Below, piece by piece: positions 6,351 to 14,874 of a stretch of DNA of 64,000 bases. The first letter of the stretch is position 1. Every line of letters starts with the position of its first letter. The position numbers and the translations under genes were made by a program. The notes below the pieces were generated by a model that was not told the DNA's origin, made no database searches, and worked only from the letters and a program-made list of their open reading frames with translations. Source of the stretch: CATQGW01 sp965242565 (GTDB taxonomy: Bacteria; Chloroflexota; Dehalococcoidia; Bin125); NCBI GenBank assembly GCA_965242565.1, contig OZ251457.1:2108001-2172000 (forward strand), read 5' to 3'.

Positions 6351-8347
6351 TGGGGATGATGGGCGGCGGGATGGCGGGCGGTTGGTCCAGCAATCTGGGC
6401 GGGGGCGGGCACGGCCCGCGCAGCAGTTGGGCGTCTTCGGAGTCGATGGCCGACGGCTGGGACAAGGAATACGGCACGCTCTACAACCCGCAGCTGGTGC
6501 GCCGCTTCGGGCAGTACATCCGTCCACACCGTCGCGCGCTGCTGGCGGCGATCGTGGCCAACGCGATCTTCGCCGTCGCCTTCAACGTGCAGGTACTCGT
6601 GGTCTACCGGGCGCTCTCCGACGCGCTGGACACCGGGAACCTGAGCCGTTTGAACTGGATCGTCGGCGCGTTCCTGGTGATCGTGCTGGTTTCCTGGCTG
6701 GCCGAGTTTGTGCGCCAGTGGCTGATGGCCAATGTGGGGCATCCGATTCTGCGCCGCATGCGACAGGATGTGTTCGATCATCTGATGCGGCTGGAGCACT
6801 CTTTCTACGACCGCGGAGAGGTCGGTGCGATTATGTCGCGGGTCACCTCGGATGTGCAGGTGCTGCAGGAGATGCTGACCTCGGGCGTGCTGACGGTGAT
6901 CGGGGACATTTTCGGGCTGGCGATCATCGTGGCGGTGATGATGGTGATCGACTGGCAGTTGGCGCTGGTGGCGATGGCGGTGCTGCCGATTCTGGTGGTG
7001 GCGATGGCGTTCTGGAGCAAGCGGGCGCGGAAGGCGTTCCTGGAGACGCGGGTGGCGATCGCGGCAGTGAACAGCACGCTCAACGAGGATCTGAACGGCG
7101 TGCGGGTGGTGCAGAGCCTGAACCGCGAGCGCGAGAACGCGCGGCGCTTCGACCGGATCAACAACTGGAACCTGCGGGCCACACGGCGCGCGGGGCTGCT
7201 CTCCGCCGCGATCATGCCGCTGGTCGAGATTCTGATCGCGGCGGCGACCGCGCTGATCATCGTGGTCGCGGCGATGCGGCTCGATGCCGGCGGGATCGCG
7301 CCGGAAGTGGGTATCGCGGCGATCATCGCCTTTGCGATCGGCATCCAGCGCTTCTTCGACCCGGTGCGCGACCTAGTGCTGCAGTACACGATGTTCCAGC
7401 GGGCGATGGCGGGCGCGGAGCGGGTCTTTGAGGTGCTCGACACCAAACCGGCGATTGAGGACGCATCCGACGCCCGGGACCTGCCGGATATCGCCGGGCA
7501 CGTGCATTTCGACAATGTGTCGCTGGAGTACGTCGAGGGCGTGCGGGTGCTGTTCGACCTCGAGCTGGAGGTGCAGCCGGGCGAGACGGTCGCGCTGGTC
7601 GGGGAGACGGGCGCGGGCAAGACGTCGATCACCTCGCTGCTGACGCGCAACTACGACGTGACCGAGGGCGCGGTGCGGATCGACGGTCACGATGTGCGGG
7701 AGGCGACGCGCGCGTCGCTGGTGCGGCGCGTCGGGGTGGTGCTGCAGGAGCCGTTCCTGTTCACCGGCACGGTGTTGGACAACATCGTCTACGGGGATTT
7801 GCAGGCGACGCGGGAGCAGGCGGAGGCGGCGGCCAAAGTGGTGGGCGCGCACGACTGGATTATGCGTCTGCCGCAGGGCTACGACACGCCACTGGCGGAG
7901 CGGGCGCAGAACCTCTCGATCGGTCAGCGGCAGTTGATCGCCTTCGCGCGGGCGATTCTTTCCGATCCGCGCATTCTGGTGCTGGATGAGGCGACGGCGA
8001 ACGTCGATTCACATACCGAAGCGCTGATTCAGGCGGCGATCGCCCGGCTGCTCAAGGGGCGCACGGCGTTTGTGATCGCGCACCGGCTGAGCACGATTCG
8101 CTCGGTGGATCGGATCATCGTGCTTGAGTACGGGCGGATCATCGAGCAGGGCAGCCACGACGAGCTGCTGGCGCGCGACGGGCACTACGCCGAGCTGTAC
8201 CGAATGATGTACGCGGAGCAGCAGGAGGAGCACCCCGATTTCGACGAGGCTTCGGCGCTGGCAGTGCTGGATCGGATGCGCACACGCGGGCAGAACGGGG
8301 CGGGGGCGGCTGTCGCGCAGGCGACGGCGGCAGGGTCGGGGGATTAG
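6350..8347 (+). CDS. Heterodimeric ABC exporter subunit 2, catalytic-site NBD
   Basis: This 665-residue half-transporter has a Gly-rich N-terminal tail (about 1-45), six membrane helices (about 55-350) and an ABC domain with Walker A GETGAGKTS, a canonical Walker B ending VLDEATANVD, and AHRLST. Its signature motif is LSIGQ (7913-7927) rather than LSGGQ. In this family the altered signature lies opposite the degenerate Walker B of the partner, which gives one active and one inactive ATP site. This protein supplies the catalytic Glu. It is translationally coupled to the upstream half (TGATG overlap). Confidence 0.9.
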   Translation: MGMMGGGMAGGWSSNLGGGGHGPRSSWASSESMADGWDKEYGTLYNPQLVRRFGQYIRPHRRALLAAIVANAIFAVAFNVQVLVVYRALSDALDTGNLSRLNWIVGAFLVIVLVSWLAEFVRQWLMANVGHPILRRMRQDVFDHLMRLEHSFYDRGEVGAIMSRVTSDVQVLQEMLTSGVLTVIGDIFGLAIIVAVMMVIDWQLALVAMAVLPILVVAMAFWSKRARKAFLETRVAIAAVNSTLNEDLNGVRVVQSLNRERENARRFDRINNWNLRATRRAGLLSAAIMPLVEILIAAATALIIVVAAMRLDAGGIAPEVGIAAIIAFAIGIQRFFDPVRDLVLQYTMFQRAMAGAERVFEVLDTKPAIEDASDARDLPDIAGHVHFDNVSLEYVEGVRVLFDLELEVQPGETVALVGETGAGKTSITSLLTRNYDVTEGAVRIDGHDVREATRASLVRRVGVVLQEPFLFTGTVLDNIVYGDLQATREQAEAAAKVVGAHDWIMRLPQGYDTPLAERAQNLSIGQRQLIAFARAILSDPRILVLDEATANVDSHTEALIQAAIARLLKGRTAFVIAHRLSTIRSVDRIIVLEYGRIIEQGSHDELLARDGHYAELYRMMYAEQQEEHPDFDEASALAVLDRMRTRGQNGAGAAVAQATAAGSGD

Positions 8348-8414
8348 GGCGTTCTTACGTAAGTCCTTCTGTCCTGGCGTGCGGCGGCGGCTGGGTGAGG
8401 TGCTTGAACAGGTT

Positions 8415-9518
8415 CTAGGGGGTGTTTGCTGCGTCGAAGAGGGTTGGGTGCTCGGCGGTGGTGGGCGGGGTGCGGCCGAGATGCCGCCAGGCGACGGGGC
8501 GGGCGATTCGGCCTCTCGGGGTCCGCGAGAGGAAGCCCAGTTGGAGCAGGTAGGGCTCGTAGACATCCATGATCGTGTCGGTCTCTTCGGCGATTGCGGC
8601 GGCCAGCGTGTCGAGGCCGACGGGGCCGCCGTCGAACTGCTCGATCAGCGCGCGCAGCAGCCCCCGGTCGCGCTCGTCGAGGCCCAGCTCGTCGATTCGC
8701 AGTTGGGTCAGGGCGGCGTCGGCGACCTCGCCGGTGATCACGCCGTCGGCGCGCACTTCGGCGTAGTCGCGGACGCGCTTGAGCAGGCGGTTGGCGATGC
8801 GCGGGGTGCCGCGCGCGCGGCGCGCCAACGTTTCACGGCCGGCGGGCTCGAGCGGTACGTTGAGCGCCTGCGCGCTGCGCTCGACGACCTGCTCCAGCTC
8901 CGCTGCGCTGTAGAAATCGAGCCGCTGCACGATGCCGAAGCGGTCGCGCAGGGGCGAGGAGAGCAGCGCGAAGCGGGTGGTTGCGCCGACCAGGGTGAAG
9001 GGCTTGACCGGCATCCGCAGGCTGCGCGCGCCCGGGCCCTTGCCGATCAGCATGTCGAGCGCGAAGTCCTCCATCGCCGGGTAGAGCACTTCCTCGACGC
9101 CGCGCGGCAGGCGGTGGATTTCATCGAGGAAGAGCACGTCGTGCGCGGACAAAGTGGTGAGGATGCTGGCCAGATCACCGGGACGCTGAATGGCGGGCCC
9201 GGATGAGGAACGCAGGTTGACGCGCAGCTCGGCGGCGATGATTCGCGCCAGGGTCGTCTTGCCCAGGCCGGGCGGCCCGTAGAGCAGCACATGGTCGAGC
9301 GGCTCTTTGCGGGCGTGGGTCGCGTCGATGGCGATGCCGAGCGCTTCGTGGACCGTGGTCTGGCCGACGAACTCGGCCAGCCGGGTGGGGCGCAGCGAGG
9401 CCTCGGCGGCGTCGCGCTCCATGTCGTAGCTCGCGCCGACGACGCGCCCGCTGGCTGCGCCTTCCTCCGAGACGGTTTCGGAGGCGGCGGTTTCGCCGCG
9501 TTCGCTGTTCTCGCTCAT
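8415..9518 (-). CDS. ruvB: Holliday junction branch-migration helicase RuvB
   Basis: This is the AAA+ motor that drives branch migration with RuvA. The 367-residue protein has an acidic N-terminal extension of about 30 residues, then SLRPTRLAEFVGQ, Walker A GPPGLGKTT, Walker B LFLDEIHRL, sensor 1 GATTR, the arginine finger region SPLRDRFG, and the C-terminal winged helix with GGPVGLDTLA and LQLGFLSRTPRGR. These are diagnostic. Neither ruvA nor ruvC is in the window. The ATG overlaps the stop of the yqeK-like gene upstream (ATGA), so the two are co-translated. Confidence 0.96.
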   Translation of the reverse strand: MSENSERGETAASETVSEEGAASGRVVGASYDMERDAAEASLRPTRLAEFVGQTTVHEALGIAIDATHARKEPLDHVLLYGPPGLGKTTLARIIAAELRVNLRSSSGPAIQRPGDLASILTTLSAHDVLFLDEIHRLPRGVEEVLYPAMEDFALDMLIGKGPGARSLRMPVKPFTLVGATTRFALLSSPLRDRFGIVQRLDFYSAAELEQVVERSAQALNVPLEPAGRETLARRARGTPRIANRLLKRVRDYAEVRADGVITGEVADAALTQLRIDELGLDERDRGLLRALIEQFDGGPVGLDTLAAAIAEETDTIMDVYEPYLLQLGFLSRTPRGRIARPVAWRHLGRTPPTTAEHPTLFDAANTP

Positions 9519-10123
9519 GATTCCGCGCAGCGCCGGATAAATGCGTTGCGGGCGGAGAGCGCGAGCGGATGCAGCAGCGCGCCGTTGCTGAGCTGGGCGA
9601 TCATCCGGCGCTCGAGGAAGAGCGCCGCGGCGGCCGCGAGGTCGCGCTCGGCCGCCGCGGCCACGCTCGCCAGCCCGCGGTCGCGCGCCACTTTCCGGGG
9701 GTCGATTTTGTCGGCCAGGAAGACGGCCAAGCCCTCGTCGGACAGGTCCGGATGGGCAGTGGTGTGGTGGCGGATCGTCTCCAGCAGGTCGAGGTCATCC
9801 ACACCCAGTTCGCGCTCGGCGTGCAGGGCGGCGAGCGGACCGTGCAGGATGATTGGGGCGTCAAGCTCGGCCTCGCCGATCGGGATGCCGGCGCGGCGCG
9901 AGCGCTCCAGCAGCTGGTCGGCTTTCAGGTGGCGGAAGATGTCATGCCCGGCTGCGCCGGCTGCGCAGCGCTGCGGGTCCAGCTCGTGGATTCGCGCCAG
10001 GCGCTCGGCGCCGTCAACGACTCGCCGGGTGTGCTCCTGCAACCAGTCCGGGCGGTCCGCCAGCTCGGCTTCGAAACGCGCGCGCGCCTGGGTGAGCGCC
10101 GCCGCCTGTGCGGAATTGGTCAC
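9515..10123 (-). CDS. HD-domain hydrolase, YqeK-like (diadenosine tetraphosphatase type)
   Basis: This protein of about 202 residues shows HD-superfamily metal-binding motifs in order: E-H-T-R-R-V near residue 28, G-H-D-I-F near 57, I-L-H-G-P, and I-R-H-H-T-T-A-H-P. This pattern matches YqeK, a symmetrical Ap4A hydrolase acting in stress-related dinucleotide turnover. The GTG start at 10123 overlaps the stop of the preceding membrane-protein gene (GTGA) and has GAGG upstream. A much longer in-frame extension exists but lies over that gene in another frame, so it was rejected. The last residues overlap the ruvB start. Confidence 0.8.
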   Translation of the reverse strand: MTNSAQAAALTQARARFEAELADRPDWLQEHTRRVVDGAERLARIHELDPQRCAAGAAGHDIFRHLKADQLLERSRRAGIPIGEAELDAPIILHGPLAALHAERELGVDDLDLLETIRHHTTAHPDLSDEGLAVFLADKIDPRKVARDRGLASVAAAAERDLAAAAALFLERRMIAQLSNGALLHPLALSARNAFIRRCAES

Positions 10124-10719
10124 TTGCGCGCCTCGCTGTCGTCCAGCGAGCAGCCCAGAAAATCGGCGATCTCCTCGGCCGCCGAAAGCGCTTCGCCGTC
10201 GGTCGGGAAGCGTCCGATTGCGAGCCGCCCGCCACGGTTCAGCTCGAGCACGTTGGTGAACGAGCTGGTGAACATCAGCAGCAGCGGCCGGGAGCGGCGC
10301 ACATTGATTTTGAGCTGCTCGACCTCGTCCAGCTCGAATTCCCAATCGCGCTGGTAGAGCCAGAGCATTGACTGATGCACGCGCGCGCGATCGTCCTTGA
10401 GGTCGAACTCGACCACCAGCGCATCGCCGCCAACCGCGCCGAGCAGGGCCCAGAGGATGCCGCCGCCGAAGTAGCCGATCGCCGCGCCCAGCAGGATCGG
10501 CGTCAACACGCTGTCGGCGTCGGGCAACACAAGCACGGCGATGACCGCGCCGATGACGCCGGGCACTGCGCCGTAGACCCAGGTGGGCGCGGGGGACCAG
10601 AAGGTGCGCAGGCGCAACGTATCCTGATCGGGGTAATCGAGGCGGGCGATCGACGTACGCTGCGGCGACTGTTCGGCCTGTTCGGGCTGGGGCGTGCGCC
10701 GTCGTCGTCTGCGGGCCAT
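10120..10719 (-). CDS. Small membrane protein of unknown function
   Basis: The 199-residue protein starts with an Arg-rich cytoplasmic tail. Two hydrophobic helices follow (about 48-68 and 73-95), joined by a short turn (YGAVPGVIGAVIAVLVL and ILLGAAIGYFGGGILWALL). The soluble C-terminal part (about 97-199) is mixed alpha/beta, with WEFELDEVEQLKINVRRSR resembling a PH-like or GRAM-like strand pattern, though I cannot assign a family. It heads the yqeK-ruvB operon, with a 4-nt overlap to yqeK. A TAGCCT -10-like box ends 6 nt before the ATG, so the mRNA may be leaderless. Confidence 0.75.
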   Translation of the reverse strand: MARRRRRRTPQPEQAEQSPQRTSIARLDYPDQDTLRLRTFWSPAPTWVYGAVPGVIGAVIAVLVLPDADSVLTPILLGAAIGYFGGGILWALLGAVGGDALVVEFDLKDDRARVHQSMLWLYQRDWEFELDEVEQLKINVRRSRPLLLMFTSSFTNVLELNRGGRLAIGRFPTDGEALSAAEEIADFLGCSLDDSEARK

Positions 10720-10725
10720 GAGGTG

Positions 10726-10731
10726 AGGCTA
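10726..10731 (-). promoter_or_regulatory. TAGCCT -10 box, leaderless-type spacing
   Basis: On the minus strand TAGCCT is followed by 6 nt and then the ATG at 10719. Transcription would start at or next to the A of the ATG. Confidence 0.4.
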
Positions 10732-10735
10732 TCCG

Positions 10736-10894
10736 ATGGACGCACTGATCGGTGTGATGGCCGCTGTGTTGTGGACCGACGCGCCGCTGTGGGTCTGGCT
10801 GGCGGTGATTGGCGTCTCTGCCGCCCTCTCGATTGTGGGCCTGGCGATTAGCCGCTGGTTTCACCGCCGCCGCGTCCGTCCAAAGGGTGATTAG
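10736..10894 (+). CDS. Candidate 52-residue membrane microprotein
   Basis: A short frame encodes one continuous hydrophobic helix (about residues 4-38, with WVWLAVIGVSAALSIVGLAI) ending in a strongly basic tail (RWFHRRRVRPKGD). The GAGGTGAGG before the ATG is a good ribosome-binding site. The basic tail after the helix predicts an N-out, C-in single-pass protein. It is divergent from the membrane-protein gene at 10719, and the two control regions overlap. No homologue is recognised. Confidence 0.5.
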   Translation: MDALIGVMAAVLWTDAPLWVWLAVIGVSAALSIVGLAISRWFHRRRVRPKGD

Positions 10895-10977
10895 GGCGCG
10901 GGGCATCGCCGAAGCACGGCGGATGAGAGTCCTCTCACGTCAGCCAAGCGCTCAAAGATGCGGCAAAAGAGGTCACC

Positions 10978-11280
10978 ATGACATGGAGCGATGAGATTCG
11001 CGCTGAGCTGGTGGAGTTGCTCGCAGCGTATCTGCGCGGAGAGGCTACGGTTGACGATGTGTTCGAGTTTGAGGCCTCATTGGCGCATGATCTGAGTCTT
11101 GCGCCGGACTTGCGCCGGATGCTGAGCCACCTCGCGCTGGTGGGCGACGAAGTGGGGGGTGGGCGGGAGGCGGAGCGACCCTTCCGCGTGCTGGCGCGCG
11201 CGACGCTTGAGAGCCTCACGCGGGGCGGTGAGGAATCGGAGCAGCGCAGGCTCGCCGCTGCGCAGGCGACTGCGGACTGA
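10978..11280 (+). CDS. Small acidic hypothetical protein
   Basis: This is a 100-residue, mostly helical protein. The first half (WSDEIRAELVELLAAYLRGE, then VDDVFEFEASLAHDLSL) is acidic and looks like a compact helical domain. The second half contains a basic stretch before the C-terminus. AGAGGT lies a few bases before the ATG. No family is recognised. The gene stands alone between divergent or convergent neighbours. Confidence 0.6.
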   Translation: MTWSDEIRAELVELLAAYLRGEATVDDVFEFEASLAHDLSLAPDLRRMLSHLALVGDEVGGGREAERPFRVLARATLESLTRGGEESEQRRLAAAQATAD

Positions 11281-11360
11281 TCGATGGTTCACCGCGACCT
11301 GCCACGCCCGTCGCCAAGGTAGTAGGGCGTGGGCCAAGCATGGGTTGGCGCTCGTCACGG

Positions 11361-11396
11361 CGAGATACCCGCGGCAAGCGCGGGTATGACGGAGAA
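11361..11396. repeat. Dispersed palindrome, ATACCCGCG family
   Basis: ATACCCGCG, five bases, CGCGGGTAT forms a 9-bp stem with flanking CGAG and GACGGAGAA. Other copies lie at 17678-17726 and 63631-63679 in the opposite orientation. The element sits between convergent genes and could act as a bidirectional terminator. Confidence 0.75.
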
Positions 11397-11411
11397 GGGG
11401 GCCAGCGGGCG

Positions 11412-12542
11412 CTAGATCTCGAGCAGTTCGGCGACTTTTTCGCGGTGGTGGTCGGCGTCGCCCCACATCAGCTCGGCCATTTTCTGGCGGCGGAAGTAGA
11501 GCTGGATGATGTACTCCTTGGTGAAGCCGATGCCGCCGTGGATCTGCTGGCCGTGGGCGACCACGCGGCGGGTGGCGTCGGAGCACCAGGCCTTGGCCAT
11601 TGAGACTTGCAGCGCCGCGTCGGGCTCCTGCTCGGTGACGGCCCAGGCGGCGCGGTACATGATGAAGCGCGAGCCGTCGACGTCGGTCACCATGTCGGCG
11701 GCCTTGTGCTGGATCGCCTGGAAGGAGCCGATCGGGCGGCCGAACTGGATGCGCTCCTTGGCGTAGTCGACGCTGATTTCGAAGTCGCGCTGGGCGAGGC
11801 CGACGAGGTAGGCGCAGTAGGCGACGGTCCAATACTGCTTGGCGACGTCGATCATCGGCCAGGCATTGCCCTCTTCGCCGAGCAGCGCGTCGGCGCCGAC
11901 GCGGACGTTTTCGAGCTTGACCTCGCACTGCTTGTCGGCGGCGATCGTCTTGAGCACGGTGCTGCTGACGCCGTCGGCGTTGCCGGGCACGAGGAAGAGG
12001 CTGACGCCCTCGTCGCCCGAGGAGCCGGGCTTGCGGGCGGCGACCAGGATGGTGTCGGCGACATGCGCGTCGGGGATGAACAGCTTGGTGCCGTTGAGCA
12101 CGTAGCCGTCGCCGTCGGCCTCTGCGGTCGTCTCGATGCCGTCGGAGTCGAAGCGCGCGCTGGGCTCGGTCAGAGCGAAGGTCATGACCAGGTCGCCGGC
12201 GGCGACTTTGGGGCAGATTTCCTGCTTCTGGGCGTCGGCGCCGATCGCCTGGACGAAGCCGGCGGTGAGCACGGTGCCGATGTAGGGCCCAGGCACGAGC
12301 GCGCGCCCAAACTCTTCGAGCAGCACGCAGAGGTCAAGCAGGGTCATGCCGGTGCCACCGTACTCTTCGGCGGTAATCAGCCCCATCCAGCCCTGCTCGG
12401 CCATGCCGCGCCAGAGGTCGTCGGTGTAGCCGCGCTCGTCCTCTTCCATCTCGCGCACCAGTTGCTCGGTGCATTCGTTGGTGAGGAAGTCGCGAGCGAA
12501 GTTCTTCAGCAGTTCCTGTTCTTCGGTCAGGCCCAGGTCCAT
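11412..12542 (-). CDS. Acyl-CoA dehydrogenase
   Basis: This 376-residue FAD-dependent enzyme catalyses alpha,beta-desaturation of an acyl-CoA. The N-terminal helical domain runs to about residue 115, followed by the beta domain with FALTEPSARFDSDG and GTKLFIPDA, then the C-terminal helical bundle with RIQFGRPIGSFQAIQHKAADM and HGQQIHGGIGFTKEY, the FAD-contacting motifs. It resembles the FadE-type dehydrogenases of steroid or branched acyl side-chain catabolism, many of which work as alpha/beta pairs. No second subunit is adjacent. AGGAGG lies upstream of the ATG. The substrate is unknown. Confidence 0.9.
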   Translation of the reverse strand: MDLGLTEEQELLKNFARDFLTNECTEQLVREMEEDERGYTDDLWRGMAEQGWMGLITAEEYGGTGMTLLDLCVLLEEFGRALVPGPYIGTVLTAGFVQAIGADAQKQEICPKVAAGDLVMTFALTEPSARFDSDGIETTAEADGDGYVLNGTKLFIPDAHVADTILVAARKPGSSGDEGVSLFLVPGNADGVSSTVLKTIAADKQCEVKLENVRVGADALLGEEGNAWPMIDVAKQYWTVAYCAYLVGLAQRDFEISVDYAKERIQFGRPIGSFQAIQHKAADMVTDVDGSRFIMYRAAWAVTEQEPDAALQVSMAKAWCSDATRRVVAHGQQIHGGIGFTKEYIIQLYFRRQKMAELMWGDADHHREKVAELLEI

Positions 12543-12714
12543 TGGTTCCTCCTGCCCGCGCGTTCGACGCGGCTAGCGGTGTACGGGGTTCGTTGGGCGC
12601 GCACATCGCATGATGCGCATGGCGCGCCGCACGATGGGGAAGATACCGCATTGCGGCGCTGCGCGCCATAATCGGCGCAAACCAAATCGGCGCGACCGGG
12701 GGCCGGTCGGCGGA

Positions 12715-12720
12715 TAAGCT
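12715..12720 (+). promoter_or_regulatory. TAAGCT -10 box, leaderless-type spacing
   Basis: TAAGCT is followed by 7 nt and then the GTG start of the amidase at 12728. No Shine-Dalgarno sequence is present between them. Confidence 0.4.
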
Positions 12721-12727
12721 GCGCATC

Positions 12728-14803
12728 GTGCGCCGCGCAGCTGCCCTGTTTTCATTGCTGCTGCTCGCCCTCGCGGCGATCTGGTCGGCCGCGCCCGCGG
12801 CAGAAGCGACGGTCGGCGCCGTCTACGTGCGGACCGCCGAGGTAGGCAGCGAGGTGGGCGCGGCCGTCTTCCCGCTGGCGGCGACGGCGGGCGACACTTG
12901 GATGCTGCGGATCGACGACGCGGCGACCGCGGTGCAGCTGGAGGTGGTCGATCCGCGCAGCGGGGAGGCCGCCGCGCGCACCGCGTTCGGCGCGGGCGGG
13001 ATGCTCTGGACTGCGCCGCAGACCGGGATTTGGTCGGTGCGCGCTTCGCCCGCCGGCCAGCCGGCCGGCCGGGTTGAGCGGCTGCCGCTGAAGCTGGTGG
13101 CGCATCGCCAGGCCGACGACGAGGGCACACGGGAACGCCCCACACCGGTCTCTCTGCGCGGCGGCGAACCAGTGAGCGCGCAGGGCGCGATCAACTACTC
13201 CGGCGACGAAGACTGGTTCGCGGTGGGGATGAGCGCTCGCAACACGTACACGGTTTACACCGTATTGGGGACGCTGGATGCGACGCGCGGCGACATTCTG
13301 TTGCCCGGCGACACCGCGCCGACACCGCTGCGGGTACACGAAAACGACAAGACGCTGTATCAGCGCGTTTCGCCGCAGGCCGACGGCGTCGCTCTGATTC
13401 GGATTGTCGGCGCGCGCCAGGGGGTCGGCGGCTACGCGCTGGGGATCACGCCGCGCGGGGGCGCGCCGCATCCGGCGGTGCAGGCCGCGCCGCCGCCGGC
13501 CGAGCACCGGCTGCGCGGGGCTCGCGCAGCAGCTGAGCCGGGCCGCGTGAGATTCGAGCTGATCGGCGACTGGGGGGCGTTCGACGCGGCGCGGCGCGTG
13601 GGCGTCTGGCTGGACACCGACGCGGACGGCGACTGGGATCTGGTGGTCGCCACGCGGGACGGCTGGGAAACGCGGGTTTGGTCGGTCGCCGAGCGGCGCT
13701 GGTCGGCCGAGGCGGCGGTGGTCGGCTCGAACGGCTTCGACTCACTGATTCTACGGGTGGCGACGCGCGATTTCGGAGCGCGCGTGCGCTGGCAGGCGGC
13801 GGCGCGTCATCCCGAGCACGGCTGGCGGGGCGGGGCGGCGGGGGTGATCGAGCCGCAGCCGCCGATTCCGCAGCGCGCCGCGCCGTGGCCGCTCACTCCT
13901 TCATCGGCGACCGAGGCCGAGCGCGCCGCCGCGCTGCGGGCGATCGGCGTCGGCGGGCAGAAAGAGGGGCAACCCGTGGTGGCGCTGGATCCGGGACACG
14001 GGGCGGAGCAGCTGGGGGCATCGGACCACGGGCTGATCGAGTCGCACTCGAATTGGGCGATCGCCCTGGCGGTGCGGGAGCGGCTCGAGGCGGCGGGCGT
14101 TCACGTCGTCCTCACCCGCCAGGACGACGGTCTGGCCAGCCTCAATCTCAGCGGGCGGATCGGCCGCCCCGATCTGCATCCGCGCATCGAAGCGGCGCAC
14201 CTGGCGGAGGCGGATCTGTTCGTCTCGATTCACTCGAACGGCGCCGGCGATTCGCGGCAGGCGGGCCTGCAAGCCTGGTACTACCCGGGCTTCGACGGCG
14301 ACAGCGCGAACCATGAATTCAGCCAATGGATGCTCGATGCGGTCGCGGGCGCGCTGGGGCGGCTGGGCTACGACGGCCCGGCGCACCTGCTCGATTCCTC
14401 CTGCTGGGAGGTGCTGTTCGGCCGCTGCGATCCGATCTATGTGCTCGCGCCCTACCTGCTCGTCGATCACGCCGCCGCGGCGGCCTGGGGGCACGATCCG
14501 GAGGCGCTGGGGTTGAGCGACGATCCGTGGGCGGCGCCGCGTGCATCGGAGCACCCCACGAACTGGCGCTACACACAGGGCATCCCGCCGATCGATCTGG
14601 TTGATCCAAAGCATCAGACGGGCCCCGCCGCGTATTTTCGCGGCACGATGATGCCGGCCGTGCTGCTGGAGTTGCTGTTCATCACCAACCGGCACGATGC
14701 GGCGGTGCTGCGCAGCGCCGAAGGGCAGGCCGCGCTCGCGCGGGGCGTCGCCGACGGCATTCTCAGCTGGCTTCGCCGTGACGGCCGCCTGCCGGCCGAG
14801 TAG
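12728..14803 (+). CDS. Secreted N-acetylmuramoyl-L-alanine amidase (Amidase_3)
   Basis: This 691-residue exported zinc amidase cleaves the MurNAc-L-Ala bond of peptidoglycan. A signal peptide covers about residues 1-27 (hydrophobic run AALFSLLLLALAAIW, then AAPAAEA). Residues 30-400 hold beta-rich, PPC-like domains without a catalytic motif. The Amidase_3 domain begins at about residue 415, with the zinc ligand His in DPGHG (421-425), an E in GLIESHSN, the SIHSNG motif, and the late Glu in LLELLFITN. It starts with GTG. The long non-catalytic N-terminus probably targets the protein to wall or surface polymers. Confidence 0.9.
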   Translation: MRRAAALFSLLLLALAAIWSAAPAAEATVGAVYVRTAEVGSEVGAAVFPLAATAGDTWMLRIDDAATAVQLEVVDPRSGEAAARTAFGAGGMLWTAPQTGIWSVRASPAGQPAGRVERLPLKLVAHRQADDEGTRERPTPVSLRGGEPVSAQGAINYSGDEDWFAVGMSARNTYTVYTVLGTLDATRGDILLPGDTAPTPLRVHENDKTLYQRVSPQADGVALIRIVGARQGVGGYALGITPRGGAPHPAVQAAPPPAEHRLRGARAAAEPGRVRFELIGDWGAFDAARRVGVWLDTDADGDWDLVVATRDGWETRVWSVAERRWSAEAAVVGSNGFDSLILRVATRDFGARVRWQAAARHPEHGWRGGAAGVIEPQPPIPQRAAPWPLTPSSATEAERAAALRAIGVGGQKEGQPVVALDPGHGAEQLGASDHGLIESHSNWAIALAVRERLEAAGVHVVLTRQDDGLASLNLSGRIGRPDLHPRIEAAHLAEADLFVSIHSNGAGDSRQAGLQAWYYPGFDGDSANHEFSQWMLDAVAGALGRLGYDGPAHLLDSSCWEVLFGRCDPIYVLAPYLLVDHAAAAAWGHDPEALGLSDDPWAAPRASEHPTNWRYTQGIPPIDLVDPKHQTGPAAYFRGTMMPAVLLELLFITNRHDAAVLRSAEGQAALARGVADGILSWLRRDGRLPAE

Positions 14804-14874
14804 TCAGGATCGGCGTCGCAGCTCCCTATAGCCCGCGCTGATCCGGTTTCCGGGGCGGCGCTCTACAACACCGC

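Noticed and set aside
9515..10906. A 463-codon frame that would give the YqeK-like protein a long N-terminus
   Set aside because: The extra part lies over the membrane-protein gene in another frame, has no family similarity, and a GTG with a ribosome-binding site starts the HD domain.
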